From NCBI RefSeq assembly GCF_947504215.1, contig NZ_CANNGO010000004.1, positions 62,001 to 126,000 on the forward strand: a DNA stretch of 64,000 nt. The letters run 5' to 3'. The stretch is from an uncultured Ruegeria sp. (GTDB lineage: Bacteria > Pseudomonadota > Alphaproteobacteria > Rhodobacterales > Rhodobacteraceae). The notes under the pieces are model-generated. The model made no database searches and was not told the DNA's origin. It worked only from the letters and a program-made list of their open reading frames with translations. The translations under genes and the position numbers were made by a program. Positions 1 through 7,662 of this stretch are shown here, one piece after another. The first letter of the stretch is position 1; each line of letters begins with the position of its first letter.

Positions 1-1124
1 ATAAAGTCGCTGTCCTCATCAGCGATCATAGGTTCTGCACCGTCCCGGCACAATTCCCACCAGCCCTTGAGGTCGCTCAGAGTGGTGATATTCTCGCGTG
101 CCATTGCCCAAAACGGCTCGGCCAGATCCGCAGGAACACCAGCGCCGGCAACTGCGTCCTTGACGTCAGACAACGGTAGCGACTGCAGGTGCTTTGCGGT
201 CAGCGGGAAAAGGTCTTGAACGTCGAATTTGGTTGGTGCCGATCCAAATCGTGCGACGTCGAACCCGTCGATCAATTCAGCCATATCGGACCGCAGCTCG
301 ACTGGATCGGACGAGCCCAGACGCGCCATCAGACTCAACAAAGCCATCGGCTGCACACCTTGTTCGCGCAGGTCACGCAAAGCCAGCGTGCCTAGCCGTT
401 TCGACAACGCCTCACCCTGCGGACCGGTCAGCAGCGAGTGGTGGGCAAAGCGCGGGCAATGTCCGCCAAGTGCCTTGATGATCTGAATCTGTGTCGCGGT
501 GTTGGTCACATGGTCCGAGCCGCGCACCACATCCGTCACGCCCATTTCGGTATCATCCACCACCGAAGCAATCGTATAGAGAACCTGACCGTCCCCGCGG
601 ATCAGAACCGGATCGGACACCGACGCGGCATCGATCGAGATGTCGCCCAGAATGCCGTCATTCCATTCAATCCGTTCGTGATCCAGTTTGAAGCGCCACA
701 CGCCGTTGCCCCGCTCGGCCCGCAGCGACTCTTTTTGGGCATCCGACAGGTTCAGAGCGGCGCGATCATAAACCGGCGGCTTACCCATGTTCAGCTGCTT
801 CTTGCGCTTCAGGTCCAGTTCGGTGGGCGTCTCAAACGCCTCGTAGAAGCGACCCATCTGGCGCAGCTTGTCAGCGGCTTCTGCATAACGGTCCAGACGT
901 TCCGACTGACGCTCGACCCGATCCCAGTGCAAGCCCAACCATTCCATGTCCTGCTTGATGGCATCGACATATTCTTCTTTCGACCGCTCTGGATCGGTGT
1001 CGTCGATGCGCAGGATGAATGTACCACCTGCCTTTCGGGCGATCAGGTAATTCATCAGGGCGGTGCGCAGGTTGCCCACATGGATGTAACCGGTGGGTGA
1101 CGGGGCAAAACGGGTGGTGGTCAT
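1..1124 (-). CDS. gltX: Glutamate--tRNA ligase (partial, C-terminal end outside window)
   Basis: Class I aminoacyl-tRNA synthetase that charges tRNA with glutamate in the cytoplasm. The first 374 residues are visible and the gene runs off the left edge. The N-terminus has the class I signature as H15-V-G-N18 within a PSPTGYIHVGN context, and a KMSKS-type loop appears as ALSKR near residue 239 (Lys-to-Ala at the first position compared with the common KLSKR). The ATG at 1124 is preceded by CAGGAG at good spacing. Alphaproteobacteria often carry two GltX copies, and the sequence alone does not say which one this is or whether it also charges tRNA-Gln. Confidence 0.95.
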   Translation of the reverse strand, partial: MTTTRFAPSPTGYIHVGNLRTALMNYLIARKAGGTFILRIDDTDPERSKEEYVDAIKQDMEWLGLHWDRVERQSERLDRYAEAADKLRQMGRFYEAFETPTELDLKRKKQLNMGKPPVYDRAALNLSDAQKESLRAERGNGVWRFKLDHERIEWNDGILGDISIDAASVSDPVLIRGDGQVLYTIASVVDDTEMGVTDVVRGSDHVTNTATQIQIIKALGGHCPRFAHHSLLTGPQGEALSKRLGTLALRDLREQGVQPMALLSLMARLGSSDPVELRSDMAELIDGFDVARFGSAPTKFDVQDLFPLTAKHLQSLPLSDVKDAVAGAGVPADLAEPFWAMARENITTLSDLKGWWELCRDGAEPMIADEDSDF

Positions 1125-1184
1125 CGGAGTCTCCTGTTGGCGCGGCTCTTGTCACATGGACATGGTTTTGTCCAGCCGAAGCCG

Positions 1185-1625
1185 TCAGGTCGGCTCAACC
1201 GACCACTTCTGCGCCAAATCCTCCAACCCGGCCCGGATCAGCTCGGACAGGACGTCAAGATCGATATCTGCCAGTTTGTTTACATACAGGCATGACTTGC
1301 CGTGTTTGTGCTTTCCCAACCTCGACAGGATATGACTGAAGTCGGCATAGCCCGGCATGATATAGATGGAATGCGCAGCCTTGCGCGGAGAGAACCCAGT
1401 GGCGAGATGCACCCCCTCGCGCCCGGATTTGTATCTATAGTGATATCGGCCATACCCAACGATTGACGGGCCCCACAAGACCGGCTCAAACCCGGTCGTT
1501 TTGCGGAACAGCGCATCCAGTACTTGCGCATCCTCGGCTTTGGCTTGTGGTTGAACGGCCGACAGAAAGCTGTCGACACTTTGATCCGTTGGCATTGTCT
1601 TGTTCGGAGATTGTACCATGAACAA
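1185..1625 (-). CDS. DUF1801-family protein
   Basis: A protein of 146 residues resembling the DUF1801 (YdhG-like) fold. The recognisable part is the run with EPVLWGPSIVGYG, a central YIMPGYADFSHIL segment and a GKSCLYVNKLADIDLDVL segment near the C-terminus. No biochemical function is established for the family and I assign none. It lies just upstream of gltX on the same strand with a 60-bp gap, so co-transcription is possible. An internal Met a few codons downstream is an alternative start. Confidence 0.75.
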   Translation of the reverse strand: MFMVQSPNKTMPTDQSVDSFLSAVQPQAKAEDAQVLDALFRKTTGFEPVLWGPSIVGYGRYHYRYKSGREGVHLATGFSPRKAAHSIYIMPGYADFSHILSRLGKHKHGKSCLYVNKLADIDLDVLSELIRAGLEDLAQKWSVEPT

Positions 1626-1669
1626 AATTTAACACGTAATGTTCATCCAGACAGCCCATGTAATGCGGG

Positions 1670-1698
1670 TATAATGTGGTCAGGGTCTTACGCTGACC
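1670..1698 (+). promoter_or_regulatory. TATAAT box followed by a GGTCAG/CTGACC inverted repeat
   Basis: A perfect TATAAT lies at 1670-1675. Directly after it a 6-bp inverted repeat (1678-1683 with 1693-1698, 9-nt spacer) covers the expected transcription start of the exported hydrolase. I found no convincing -35 at the usual spacing. The position fits an operator or a 5' hairpin. Confidence 0.35.
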
Positions 1699-1736
1699 TA
1701 ATTCTTTCCATGGTGCTCAGACAGGGAGAAGTAGAA

Positions 1737-2669
1737 ATGACTATAAATTTGACACGCCGAGCGGCGTTGGGAGCCGCAGCAGCCTTACCATTTGCATCAG
1801 CAGCGGCACCTGTTTTCGCCGCAGGATCCGACAACAAAGCAAACTCAACAATCGCAAAGTCCTTCCAAATGGGCGATTTCACCGTCACGACACTTTTGGA
1901 TGGTAGCCTCCCACGCGACGGTGCCCAGGAGATTTTCGGTGGTGGCGCGTCGGATGAAGACTTTGCCAAAGTGTCGGCGGACAATTTCATCTCGCCTGAC
2001 GTGGCTCAGTTCTTCTTTACACCGACACTGGTCAACACCGGCGCCGAGATGGTTTTGTTCGACACCGGACTTGGACAGGGTGGCATACAAGCTGCGCTGG
2101 CGGATGCAGGTGTCACCCCGGATCAGATCGACATTGTAGTCCTGACACATATGCATCCCGACCATATCGGCGGCATGACCACTGATGACGCGCCGACCTT
2201 CCCAAACGCTCGTTACATCACCGCAGCATCCGAATATGATTTCTGGGCCGCTCAGGAGGCAGGCAACCGTGTAGGCGATCTGGTTGCAGCAAAGGTGACT
2301 CCGCTGGCTGAAAAGATGACGTTCATCGAAGATGGCGGCGATGTGGTTTCTGGTGTCACCGCAATGGCCGCGTTTGGACACACACCGGGTCACATGGTGT
2401 ATCATCTGGAAAGCAACGGTCAGCGCCTTATCCTGACCGCGGATTTGGCCAACCACTACGTCTGGTCTTTTGCCCATCCGGAGTGGGAGGTCCGTTTTGA
2501 TATGGACAAAGCGGCAGCCACAGGGTCACGGCGCAATGTTCTAGGCCTGCTGGCAGCCGACAAGGTGCCAATGATCGGCTATCACATGCCATTCCCAGCT
2601 GCTGGTTATGTAGAAAGCCGCGGCAACGGGTTCCGCTTCGTGCCCGTCAGTTATCAGATGATGGGCTAA
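1737..2669 (+). CDS. Tat-exported metallo-beta-lactamase-fold hydrolase
   Basis: A protein of 310 residues. The N-terminus carries a twin-arginine segment (TRRAAL) followed by an Ala-rich hydrophobic stretch ending near AAPVFAAG, so the mature enzyme is probably periplasmic. The zinc ligands of the fold are all present: H138-x-H140-x-D142-H143 in THMHPDHIGGM, a His in FGHTPGH, an Asp in LTADL, and a late His in GYHMPF. The substrate cannot be read from sequence; lactonases, esterases and phosphodiesterases share this motif set. The ATG at 1737 is chosen because it begins the signal peptide and follows AGGGAGAAG. The longer upstream reading frame has no signal character. Confidence 0.88.
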   Translation: MTINLTRRAALGAAAALPFASAAAPVFAAGSDNKANSTIAKSFQMGDFTVTTLLDGSLPRDGAQEIFGGGASDEDFAKVSADNFISPDVAQFFFTPTLVNTGAEMVLFDTGLGQGGIQAALADAGVTPDQIDIVVLTHMHPDHIGGMTTDDAPTFPNARYITAASEYDFWAAQEAGNRVGDLVAAKVTPLAEKMTFIEDGGDVVSGVTAMAAFGHTPGHMVYHLESNGQRLILTADLANHYVWSFAHPEWEVRFDMDKAAATGSRRNVLGLLAADKVPMIGYHMPFPAAGYVESRGNGFRFVPVSYQMMG

Positions 2670-2735
2670 TGCCCGCTGAAACGCTAGGCCAGACCCGGTT
2701 CTAAAGTCGTGATCGGTCGGATTTCAGTCAAATGG

Positions 2736-2761
2736 ATCCCTGCGCAAATAAGCGCAGGGAT
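2736..2761 (+). terminator. Intrinsic terminator-like hairpin
   Basis: A perfect 10-bp stem (2736-2745 with 2752-2761) and a 6-nt loop are followed by a short T-rich stretch. It ends the hydrolase transcript about 66 bp past its stop codon. Confidence 0.7.
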
Positions 2762-2864
2762 ATTTCTCCTCGGTCAAACGGCCAGAACCAAACAATGCTT
2801 ATGGTGATTGAAACTCTTTGATCGCCGCAATACGGCGACTGGTACCAGTATCAGTCAGCGCTTT

Positions 2865-3140
2865 TTACGCAGCGCCAGACAGCTCAGCCCACTTCTGACG
2901 TAGCGTCCCAGACAACCCGGTTGCCTTCTCGGCGTCGTGCGCCGCTACATCTTCCTGCGGTATGAGAGAGGGAAATTCCGGACGAACCAGGGTTTCAGAC
3001 TTCTCTTCGTCGGACATTTGCGCGCCAATAAGGTCAGCGATGTCCGCGTCCAGCTTGTCCTCATCCAGCTCTTGAGCCGGAGATTCCATCGTCCGCCATC
3101 TCAAAGGCGAGTGAAGAGACTGATCATATTCCTCGTACAT
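2865..3140 (-). CDS. Hypothetical acidic protein of 91 residues
   Basis: I do not recognise this protein. It is rich in Asp and Glu, has no membrane segment or signal peptide, and is probably cytoplasmic. A plausible ribosome binding sequence (GGTGG, four bases from ATG) precedes it. It stands alone between the hydrolase terminator and nadE and converges with the hydrolase gene. The residue composition (MESPAQELDEDKLDADIADL) looks like a real protein rather than a frame shadow, but a homology search is needed to be sure. Confidence 0.5.
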   Translation of the reverse strand: MYEEYDQSLHSPLRWRTMESPAQELDEDKLDADIADLIGAQMSDEEKSETLVRPEFPSLIPQEDVAAHDAEKATGLSGTLRQKWAELSGAA

Positions 3141-3412
3141 TTTACCACCAAACCATTAACTCAGACAACCAACACCGGATGCGTCACACTCGAACAAAAA
3201 CCGTTTGTCAGAACCCTGAGAACTCAACAGGAATGCGTCGCATCCGCCCTACATTGGGCAAATTTCAAGCACAAATGTGGCAGAAACGTGTCGGCAAAAC
3301 AAGCCTTACGAGTCCTCGGACCCTGTTTATCGGCATAATTTCAGGCACTTATCGATACAGTTGGATGATTGATCGGTGAACTGTCTTCAAATTCGAAACA
3401 AACAAAAGTGCC
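3141..3412. other. Gene-poor spacer, no recognised element
   Basis: These 272 bases lie between the 91-residue ORF and the 3' end of nadE. They are more AT-rich than the surrounding genes. I see no gene, strong hairpin or clear promoter. They must hold the promoter of the 91-residue ORF if that gene is real. Confidence 0.4.
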
Positions 3413-5071
3413 TCAATTGCGATCACGCCAGCGATTCACGATCGGATAGCGTCGGTCCAACCAAAACGCGCGACTGGTCAGTCGCGTGCCGGGTGCTGAC
3501 TGAAACCGCTTGTACTCACTGATGTAGATCAGATGTTCAACGCGACGGGCATCGGTTTTGTCAAAACCTGCGGCAACGCAATCGGCGATCGAGCCATCTT
3601 GATCAACAAGGATTTCGAGAATTCCATCAAGAACCGGATAGTCCGGCAGGCTGTCGCTGTCTTTTTGGTCTTCACGCAGCTCCGCACTTGGCGGCTTGTC
3701 GATAACCGACGGACGAATGACCTCACCCTCGGGTCCCCTCATCCAGTTACGGTGATGGGCGTTGCGCCAGCGACAGGTTTCGAACACACGGGTCTTGTAC
3801 AGGTCCTTGATCGGATTGTAGCCACCATTCATATCGCCATAGATTGTGGCATACCCAACCGCAACCTCGGATTTATTCCCGGTGGTCAGCAACATTTCGC
3901 CAAACTTGTTCGAGATCGCCATCAACGTCAAACCGCGCAAGCGCGACTGGATGTTTTCCTCAGTAATATCTGCGTCATGGCCGGCGAACAAAGGCGCCAG
4001 AGTTTCGGTCACAGCTGCGCGACTGTTCGAGATCGGCACAAAGTCATACTGCACGCCCAGCGCCTTGGCGACGGCCTCGGCATCGTCCAGCGACGCCTGG
4101 CTTGTGTACTCGGATGGCAACATCACACAGCGAACGTTTTCAGCCCCGATAGCATCCACTGCAATTGCAGCGACCAAGGCGGAATCGACACCACCCGAAA
4201 GGCCCAGCAATGCCTTTTTGAACCCGGTCTTACCCATGTAGTCCCGCAGCGACTGCACCATCGCGCGGTAGTCTTGCTCCCACGCGTCCGGTTGCGGCAC
4301 AATATCGGACGGCACGATCCGCCAGCCCTCTTCACTGCGTTCAAGATCTACTTCTGTTATGGCTTCGTCAAAGACCGGCATCCGGAAGGCAAGCGCACCA
4401 CCCGGGTTTATCCCAAATGTCGCCCCATCAAAGACCTGATCGTCCTGCCCACCCACCATATTCAGGTAGATAACCGGCAATCCCGTCTCGACCACACGCG
4501 CAACCATATGATTTAGCCGCACATCATACTTGTCCCGAAAATAGGGCGAACCATTGGGAATCAACAGAAACTCGGCCCCGGTCTCTTCCAAGGTTTCTGC
4601 TACATCTGGATGCCAACCATCTTCGCAGATTGGGCTGCCAATTCGGGAATTCCCCACAGAATATGGCCCACCAAGTGGACCGGCATCATAGAGCCGCACC
4701 TCGTCGAACACAGTTTCATTCGGCAGATGATGCTTCAACACCTTGCTGGCAATCCGCCCGCCCTTGAGGATCAGATAGGCATTGTACAGGCTGTCATCTT
4801 CAACCCACGGCCCACCAATCGCCATCGCCGGCCCATCGGCACAGCGCTTGGCCAACGCTTCAATCGCGTCCATCGCCGCCCGGTGAAACACCGGCTTCAT
4901 AATCAGATCCTGGGTGTTGTACCCGGTGACGAACATCTCGGGCAGCGCCACAAGATCGGCACCCGCCGCGCGCGCCTGTTCCCATGCCAAGAATGCCTTG
5001 GCCGCGTTGCCCTCAATATCCCCTACAACAGGGTTGAGCTGCGCCAGAGTGATGCGGAAACGGTCGGCCAT
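3413..5071 (-). CDS. nadE: Glutamine-dependent NAD+ synthetase
   Basis: This enzyme makes NAD+ from deamido-NAD+, using ammonia released from glutamine, and is the last step of NAD biosynthesis. Its 552 residues form the fused two-domain type. The N-terminal nitrilase-like amidase carries the Glu-Lys-Cys triad (Glu in ALPEMFVTGY, Lys in KVLKHHLPNE, Cys in PICEDGWHP). The C-terminal synthetase carries the ATP pyrophosphatase loop SGGVDS starting at residue 292. The length matches the bacterial glutamine-dependent class. It is transcribed divergently from the MORN-repeat gene. Confidence 0.96.
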   Translation of the reverse strand: MADRFRITLAQLNPVVGDIEGNAAKAFLAWEQARAAGADLVALPEMFVTGYNTQDLIMKPVFHRAAMDAIEALAKRCADGPAMAIGGPWVEDDSLYNAYLILKGGRIASKVLKHHLPNETVFDEVRLYDAGPLGGPYSVGNSRIGSPICEDGWHPDVAETLEETGAEFLLIPNGSPYFRDKYDVRLNHMVARVVETGLPVIYLNMVGGQDDQVFDGATFGINPGGALAFRMPVFDEAITEVDLERSEEGWRIVPSDIVPQPDAWEQDYRAMVQSLRDYMGKTGFKKALLGLSGGVDSALVAAIAVDAIGAENVRCVMLPSEYTSQASLDDAEAVAKALGVQYDFVPISNSRAAVTETLAPLFAGHDADITEENIQSRLRGLTLMAISNKFGEMLLTTGNKSEVAVGYATIYGDMNGGYNPIKDLYKTRVFETCRWRNAHHRNWMRGPEGEVIRPSVIDKPPSAELREDQKDSDSLPDYPVLDGILEILVDQDGSIADCVAAGFDKTDARRVEHLIYISEYKRFQSAPGTRLTSRAFWLDRRYPIVNRWRDRN

Positions 5072-5226
5072 CCTGCCCTCTTGTCCTCGTCAGTCCTATT
5101 GCCATTTAGCAGATCGCACCGCGAGTGAAAGGCCAATGCGGCAAAAGCCGTTGCTCTGCCCTCGGAGGTACCCTAGTTTTGCGCAAAAGGAAGCACACAG
5201 TGATGACTGGGCAGGCAGGAACAAAA

Positions 5227-6705
5227 ATGAAACTGATCCGCAACTCGATTGCCGCTGGGATTTTGACTTTGGCGGCGACCACTGCTGTCGCTCAAGACGG
5301 CACAGTCATCGTTAAGGATGACGAGGTCGGCGGCGTCTATGAAGGTACATTCCAGAATGGCCTGCGCCACGGAACCGGAACCTATCGCCTGCCCAGCGGA
5401 TTCGAATACACCGGCCAGTGGGTCGAGGGCGAAATTCAGGGGCAAGGTGTCACGCGCTATCCGGATGGCTCGGTCTACGAAGGAACGTTCGCCAAGGGAC
5501 AGCCCGAAGGGCAAGGCAAGATCATCTATGCCGATGGCAGCACTTATGAGGGCGAATGGGCCAACGGTGCCATCAATGGCTCTGGCGTTGCCCAATATGC
5601 GAACGGGATGCGGTATGAAGGCGGCTTTCAAAATGCGCGCCATCATGGACAGGGGGTGCTGACCAGTTCCGATGGTCACGCCTATGACGGTGATTGGGTC
5701 GACGGTATCAAACAGGGCAAGGGCAAGATCACTTACCCCGAAGGCGGCGTTTACGAAGGCGACGTCGCGGCAGGGCAACGTGTCGGTCAGGGTACGCTGA
5801 CGATGCCTGATGGCATGGCGTATACCGGCGCCTGGCAGCAGGACAGGATCAACGGCACCGGACGCCTGACCCAGCCAAATGGTGACGTATACGAAGGCGA
5901 ATTGGTCAACGGCCGGAGGCAAGGCAAAGGCAAGACAACCTATTCCGACGGGGATGTGTATGAAGGCGATTTCGAAGACGACCTGCGCCACGGCAAAGGA
6001 ACCTTCACCGGAACGGACGGCTTCATCTACACTGGTGACTGGAACCAGGGCCAGATCGAAGGCCTGGGAGAGGTCAGCTATCCTGACGGGTCTGTCTATG
6101 TCGGTGATTTCAGGGCAGATCTGGCCGAAGGAAACGGTCGTATAACCTATCCCGATGGATCAACCTATGATGGCGACTGGATCGCCGGGGTTATTGAAGG
6201 CCAAGGCACAGCGACCTATTCCAATGGTGTGATCTACAAAGGCCAGTTCAAAAATGCCCAAAGCCACGGCAAGGGGATTATGACCCGAGCGAATGGGTCG
6301 ACCTATGACGGGGATTGGATCGAAGGCACGCGTCAGGGCAAAGGTAAGGCGACCTATTCTGACGGCACAGTCTATACCGGGGACTTCTTGAACGGTCAGA
6401 GACACGGTCAGGGCGAAATTGTTACCCCTGACGGTTTCAAATATACCGGCGACTGGTCCGAAGGTAAAATAACCGGTGCCGGAACAGCCACCTATTCGAA
6501 CGGCGACGTGTACGAAGGCAACTTTGTCGACAACAAGCGACAGGGTAGCGGAACGATGCGTTACGCCAATGGGCAAGAAGAAACCGGCGTTTGGGAAAAC
6601 GGAGTCCTCCCGACCCAATCTTCAGCAGAACCCAACACCCCTGCAACCGAGCCGGAAGCTGCGTCAGAAGACGATCGTGACGCGGCAACCCCTTCTGACG
6701 GTTAG
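5227..6705 (+). CDS. Exported MORN-repeat protein
   Basis: A 492-residue protein with an N-terminal signal peptide (MKLIRNSIAAG to TTAVAQDG), then about 18 consecutive MORN repeats of 23 residues, each with a YxGxW/F core such as YEGTF, YDGDW or YTGDF, and a final degenerate copy (EETGVW). A short acidic Pro/Glu/Asp-rich tail follows. Repeats alternate between W-type and F-type cores, which suggests a two-repeat ancestral unit. MORN repeats often bind lipids or act as scaffolds, but no function is known for this bacterial exported type. The start at 5227 gives the signal peptide and follows CAGGAA; the longer frame from 5125 does not look coding at its N-terminus. Confidence 0.88.
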   Translation: MKLIRNSIAAGILTLAATTAVAQDGTVIVKDDEVGGVYEGTFQNGLRHGTGTYRLPSGFEYTGQWVEGEIQGQGVTRYPDGSVYEGTFAKGQPEGQGKIIYADGSTYEGEWANGAINGSGVAQYANGMRYEGGFQNARHHGQGVLTSSDGHAYDGDWVDGIKQGKGKITYPEGGVYEGDVAAGQRVGQGTLTMPDGMAYTGAWQQDRINGTGRLTQPNGDVYEGELVNGRRQGKGKTTYSDGDVYEGDFEDDLRHGKGTFTGTDGFIYTGDWNQGQIEGLGEVSYPDGSVYVGDFRADLAEGNGRITYPDGSTYDGDWIAGVIEGQGTATYSNGVIYKGQFKNAQSHGKGIMTRANGSTYDGDWIEGTRQGKGKATYSDGTVYTGDFLNGQRHGQGEIVTPDGFKYTGDWSEGKITGAGTATYSNGDVYEGNFVDNKRQGSGTMRYANGQEETGVWENGVLPTQSSAEPNTPATEPEAASEDDRDAATPSDG

Positions 6706-6709
6706 ATCA

Positions 6710-7375
6710 TCACCAGGGAACGCGTTTCCCGGCCCAATCGAAGAAGCCGCCAGTATCCGCAGGCGTCAGTGTGTCGATCACGCCCAAAAGGTTTCGCGCA
6801 GCGTCTTCCGCTTCGACCGCCGGATGTCGTCCAAGATATTTCTGCGTAAAGACCGTTTTCACAGTCCCGGGATGCAACGCCACACAGATAGCTTGCTGAT
6901 GTGTCCGCGCCAGCTCAATAGCAGCGGTGTGGACGATTTGGTTCACAGCAGCTTTGGCTGCCCGATAGCTGACCCATCCCCCGATTTGATTGTCGCCAAT
7001 CGATCCGACCCGGGCTGAAAGCACTGCAAAGACCGAGCGCTCATCGCGTGGCAGCAAACGCTGCGCCCGGCTGAGCACCAAGGCAGGCCCAACTGCGTTC
7101 AGTGCGAATTGATCCATCATTGCCTGCGCCGAAACCGCCCGCATGGATTTCTCAGGCACAGCGCCGTTGATCTCCAGCGCTCCCGACGCAACCAGGACCA
7201 AATCGAAAGGTCCTGTCAGCTGATCCAACATCTTCACCGCCGTGTCTGGATTTGTCAGGTCAAACCCGTCGCAAGACCGCGACAAGCGGGTCACCGCAGT
7301 GCCTTGCGCCTCAAGCTGGTGACAAATGGCCGTGCCAATGCCGCCGGACGCGCCGATGATAAGTGCAGATTTCAT
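6710..7375 (-). CDS. Short-chain dehydrogenase/reductase
   Basis: An NAD(P)-dependent oxidoreductase of about 221 residues with the Rossmann motif GASGGIG at the very N-terminus and the catalytic Y-x-x-x-K as SYRAAKAAVN. The overall form is like C-factor/YciK-type SDRs, whose substrates are mostly unknown. The start at 7375 is preferred over the longer frame from 7489 because the Rossmann strand begins immediately after it. The gene converges with the MORN-repeat gene with only 4 bp between stop codons. Confidence 0.85.
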   Translation of the reverse strand: MKSALIIGASGGIGTAICHQLEAQGTAVTRLSRSCDGFDLTNPDTAVKMLDQLTGPFDLVLVASGALEINGAVPEKSMRAVSAQAMMDQFALNAVGPALVLSRAQRLLPRDERSVFAVLSARVGSIGDNQIGGWVSYRAAKAAVNQIVHTAAIELARTHQQAICVALHPGTVKTVFTQKYLGRHPAVEAEDAARNLLGVIDTLTPADTGGFFDWAGKRVPW

Positions 7376-7497
7376 ACCAGCCCAATTAGCAGTCAACACC
7401 GGCCAATCAATGCCATTGCAAAAGAAAGCACTTCCAAAGTGTTCAGTTGTAATTTGGTTCTTTTCATTCTCGGCGGGCTCTGTATACATTCTGCCCC

Positions 7498-7584
7498 ATG
7501 ATCAACCGCGCAGATATCCCTTTTGCCGACGCCGCGTTTTGCGGTGCCGACCTGCGTGGCCTACTGATCCTAATCCGCCTCTGA
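7498..7584 (+). CDS. Leu/Ile-rich leader peptide of leuA
   Basis: A 28-codon ORF whose last ten residues, LRGLLILIRL, hold five Leu and two Ile. Two Leu codons are CTA, which is rare in a GC-rich genome. It ends 69 bp before the leuA frame and its stop codon lies inside a hairpin stem. This is the pattern of amino-acid attenuation: ribosomes stall at Leu codons when charged tRNA-Leu is scarce. Leader peptides before leuA are known in Alphaproteobacteria. No Shine-Dalgarno sequence precedes the ATG, and a TATACA box at 7483-7488 would put the transcript start only a few bases before it, so the leader may be translated from a nearly leaderless mRNA. Confidence 0.72.
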   Translation: MINRADIPFADAAFCGADLRGLLILIRL

Positions 7585-7642
7585 GCGTGCCATCCGGCGC
7601 GCCCGCTCAGAGGAGGACGCCCGCGCGCCATAGGCATTAGGA
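7568..7642 (+). promoter_or_regulatory. leuA attenuator with competing hairpins
   Basis: Stem A pairs 7578-7587 with 7604-7613 (10 bp perfect) and covers the leader stop codon. Stem B pairs 7596-7602 with 7623-7629 (GGCGCGC/GCGCGCC) and crosses stem A, so the two exclude each other. An outer pairing joins 7568-7574 (TCCTAAT, on the leader Leu/Ile codons) with 7636-7642 (ATTAGGA), which holds the AGGA upstream of leuA. No run of T follows any stem, so control may act on translation start rather than on termination. That last point is inference. Confidence 0.6.
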
Positions 7643-7662
7643 CAGAATAGAAAGTGACCCCC

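Noticed and set aside
1524..1736. N-terminal extension of the exported hydrolase frame
   Set aside because: It overlaps the divergent DUF1801 gene and would bury the Tat signal peptide inside the protein.
3533..4516. Open frame of 327 codons on the plus strand inside nadE
   Set aside because: It is antisense to a full-length, motif-complete NAD+ synthetase and has His/Arg-rich, Pro-rich composition typical of a GC-rich frame shadow.
5173..5991. Open frame of 272 codons on the minus strand across the MORN-repeat gene
   Set aside because: Its apparent repeats (for example PVGIG) only mirror the MORN repeats of the coding strand.
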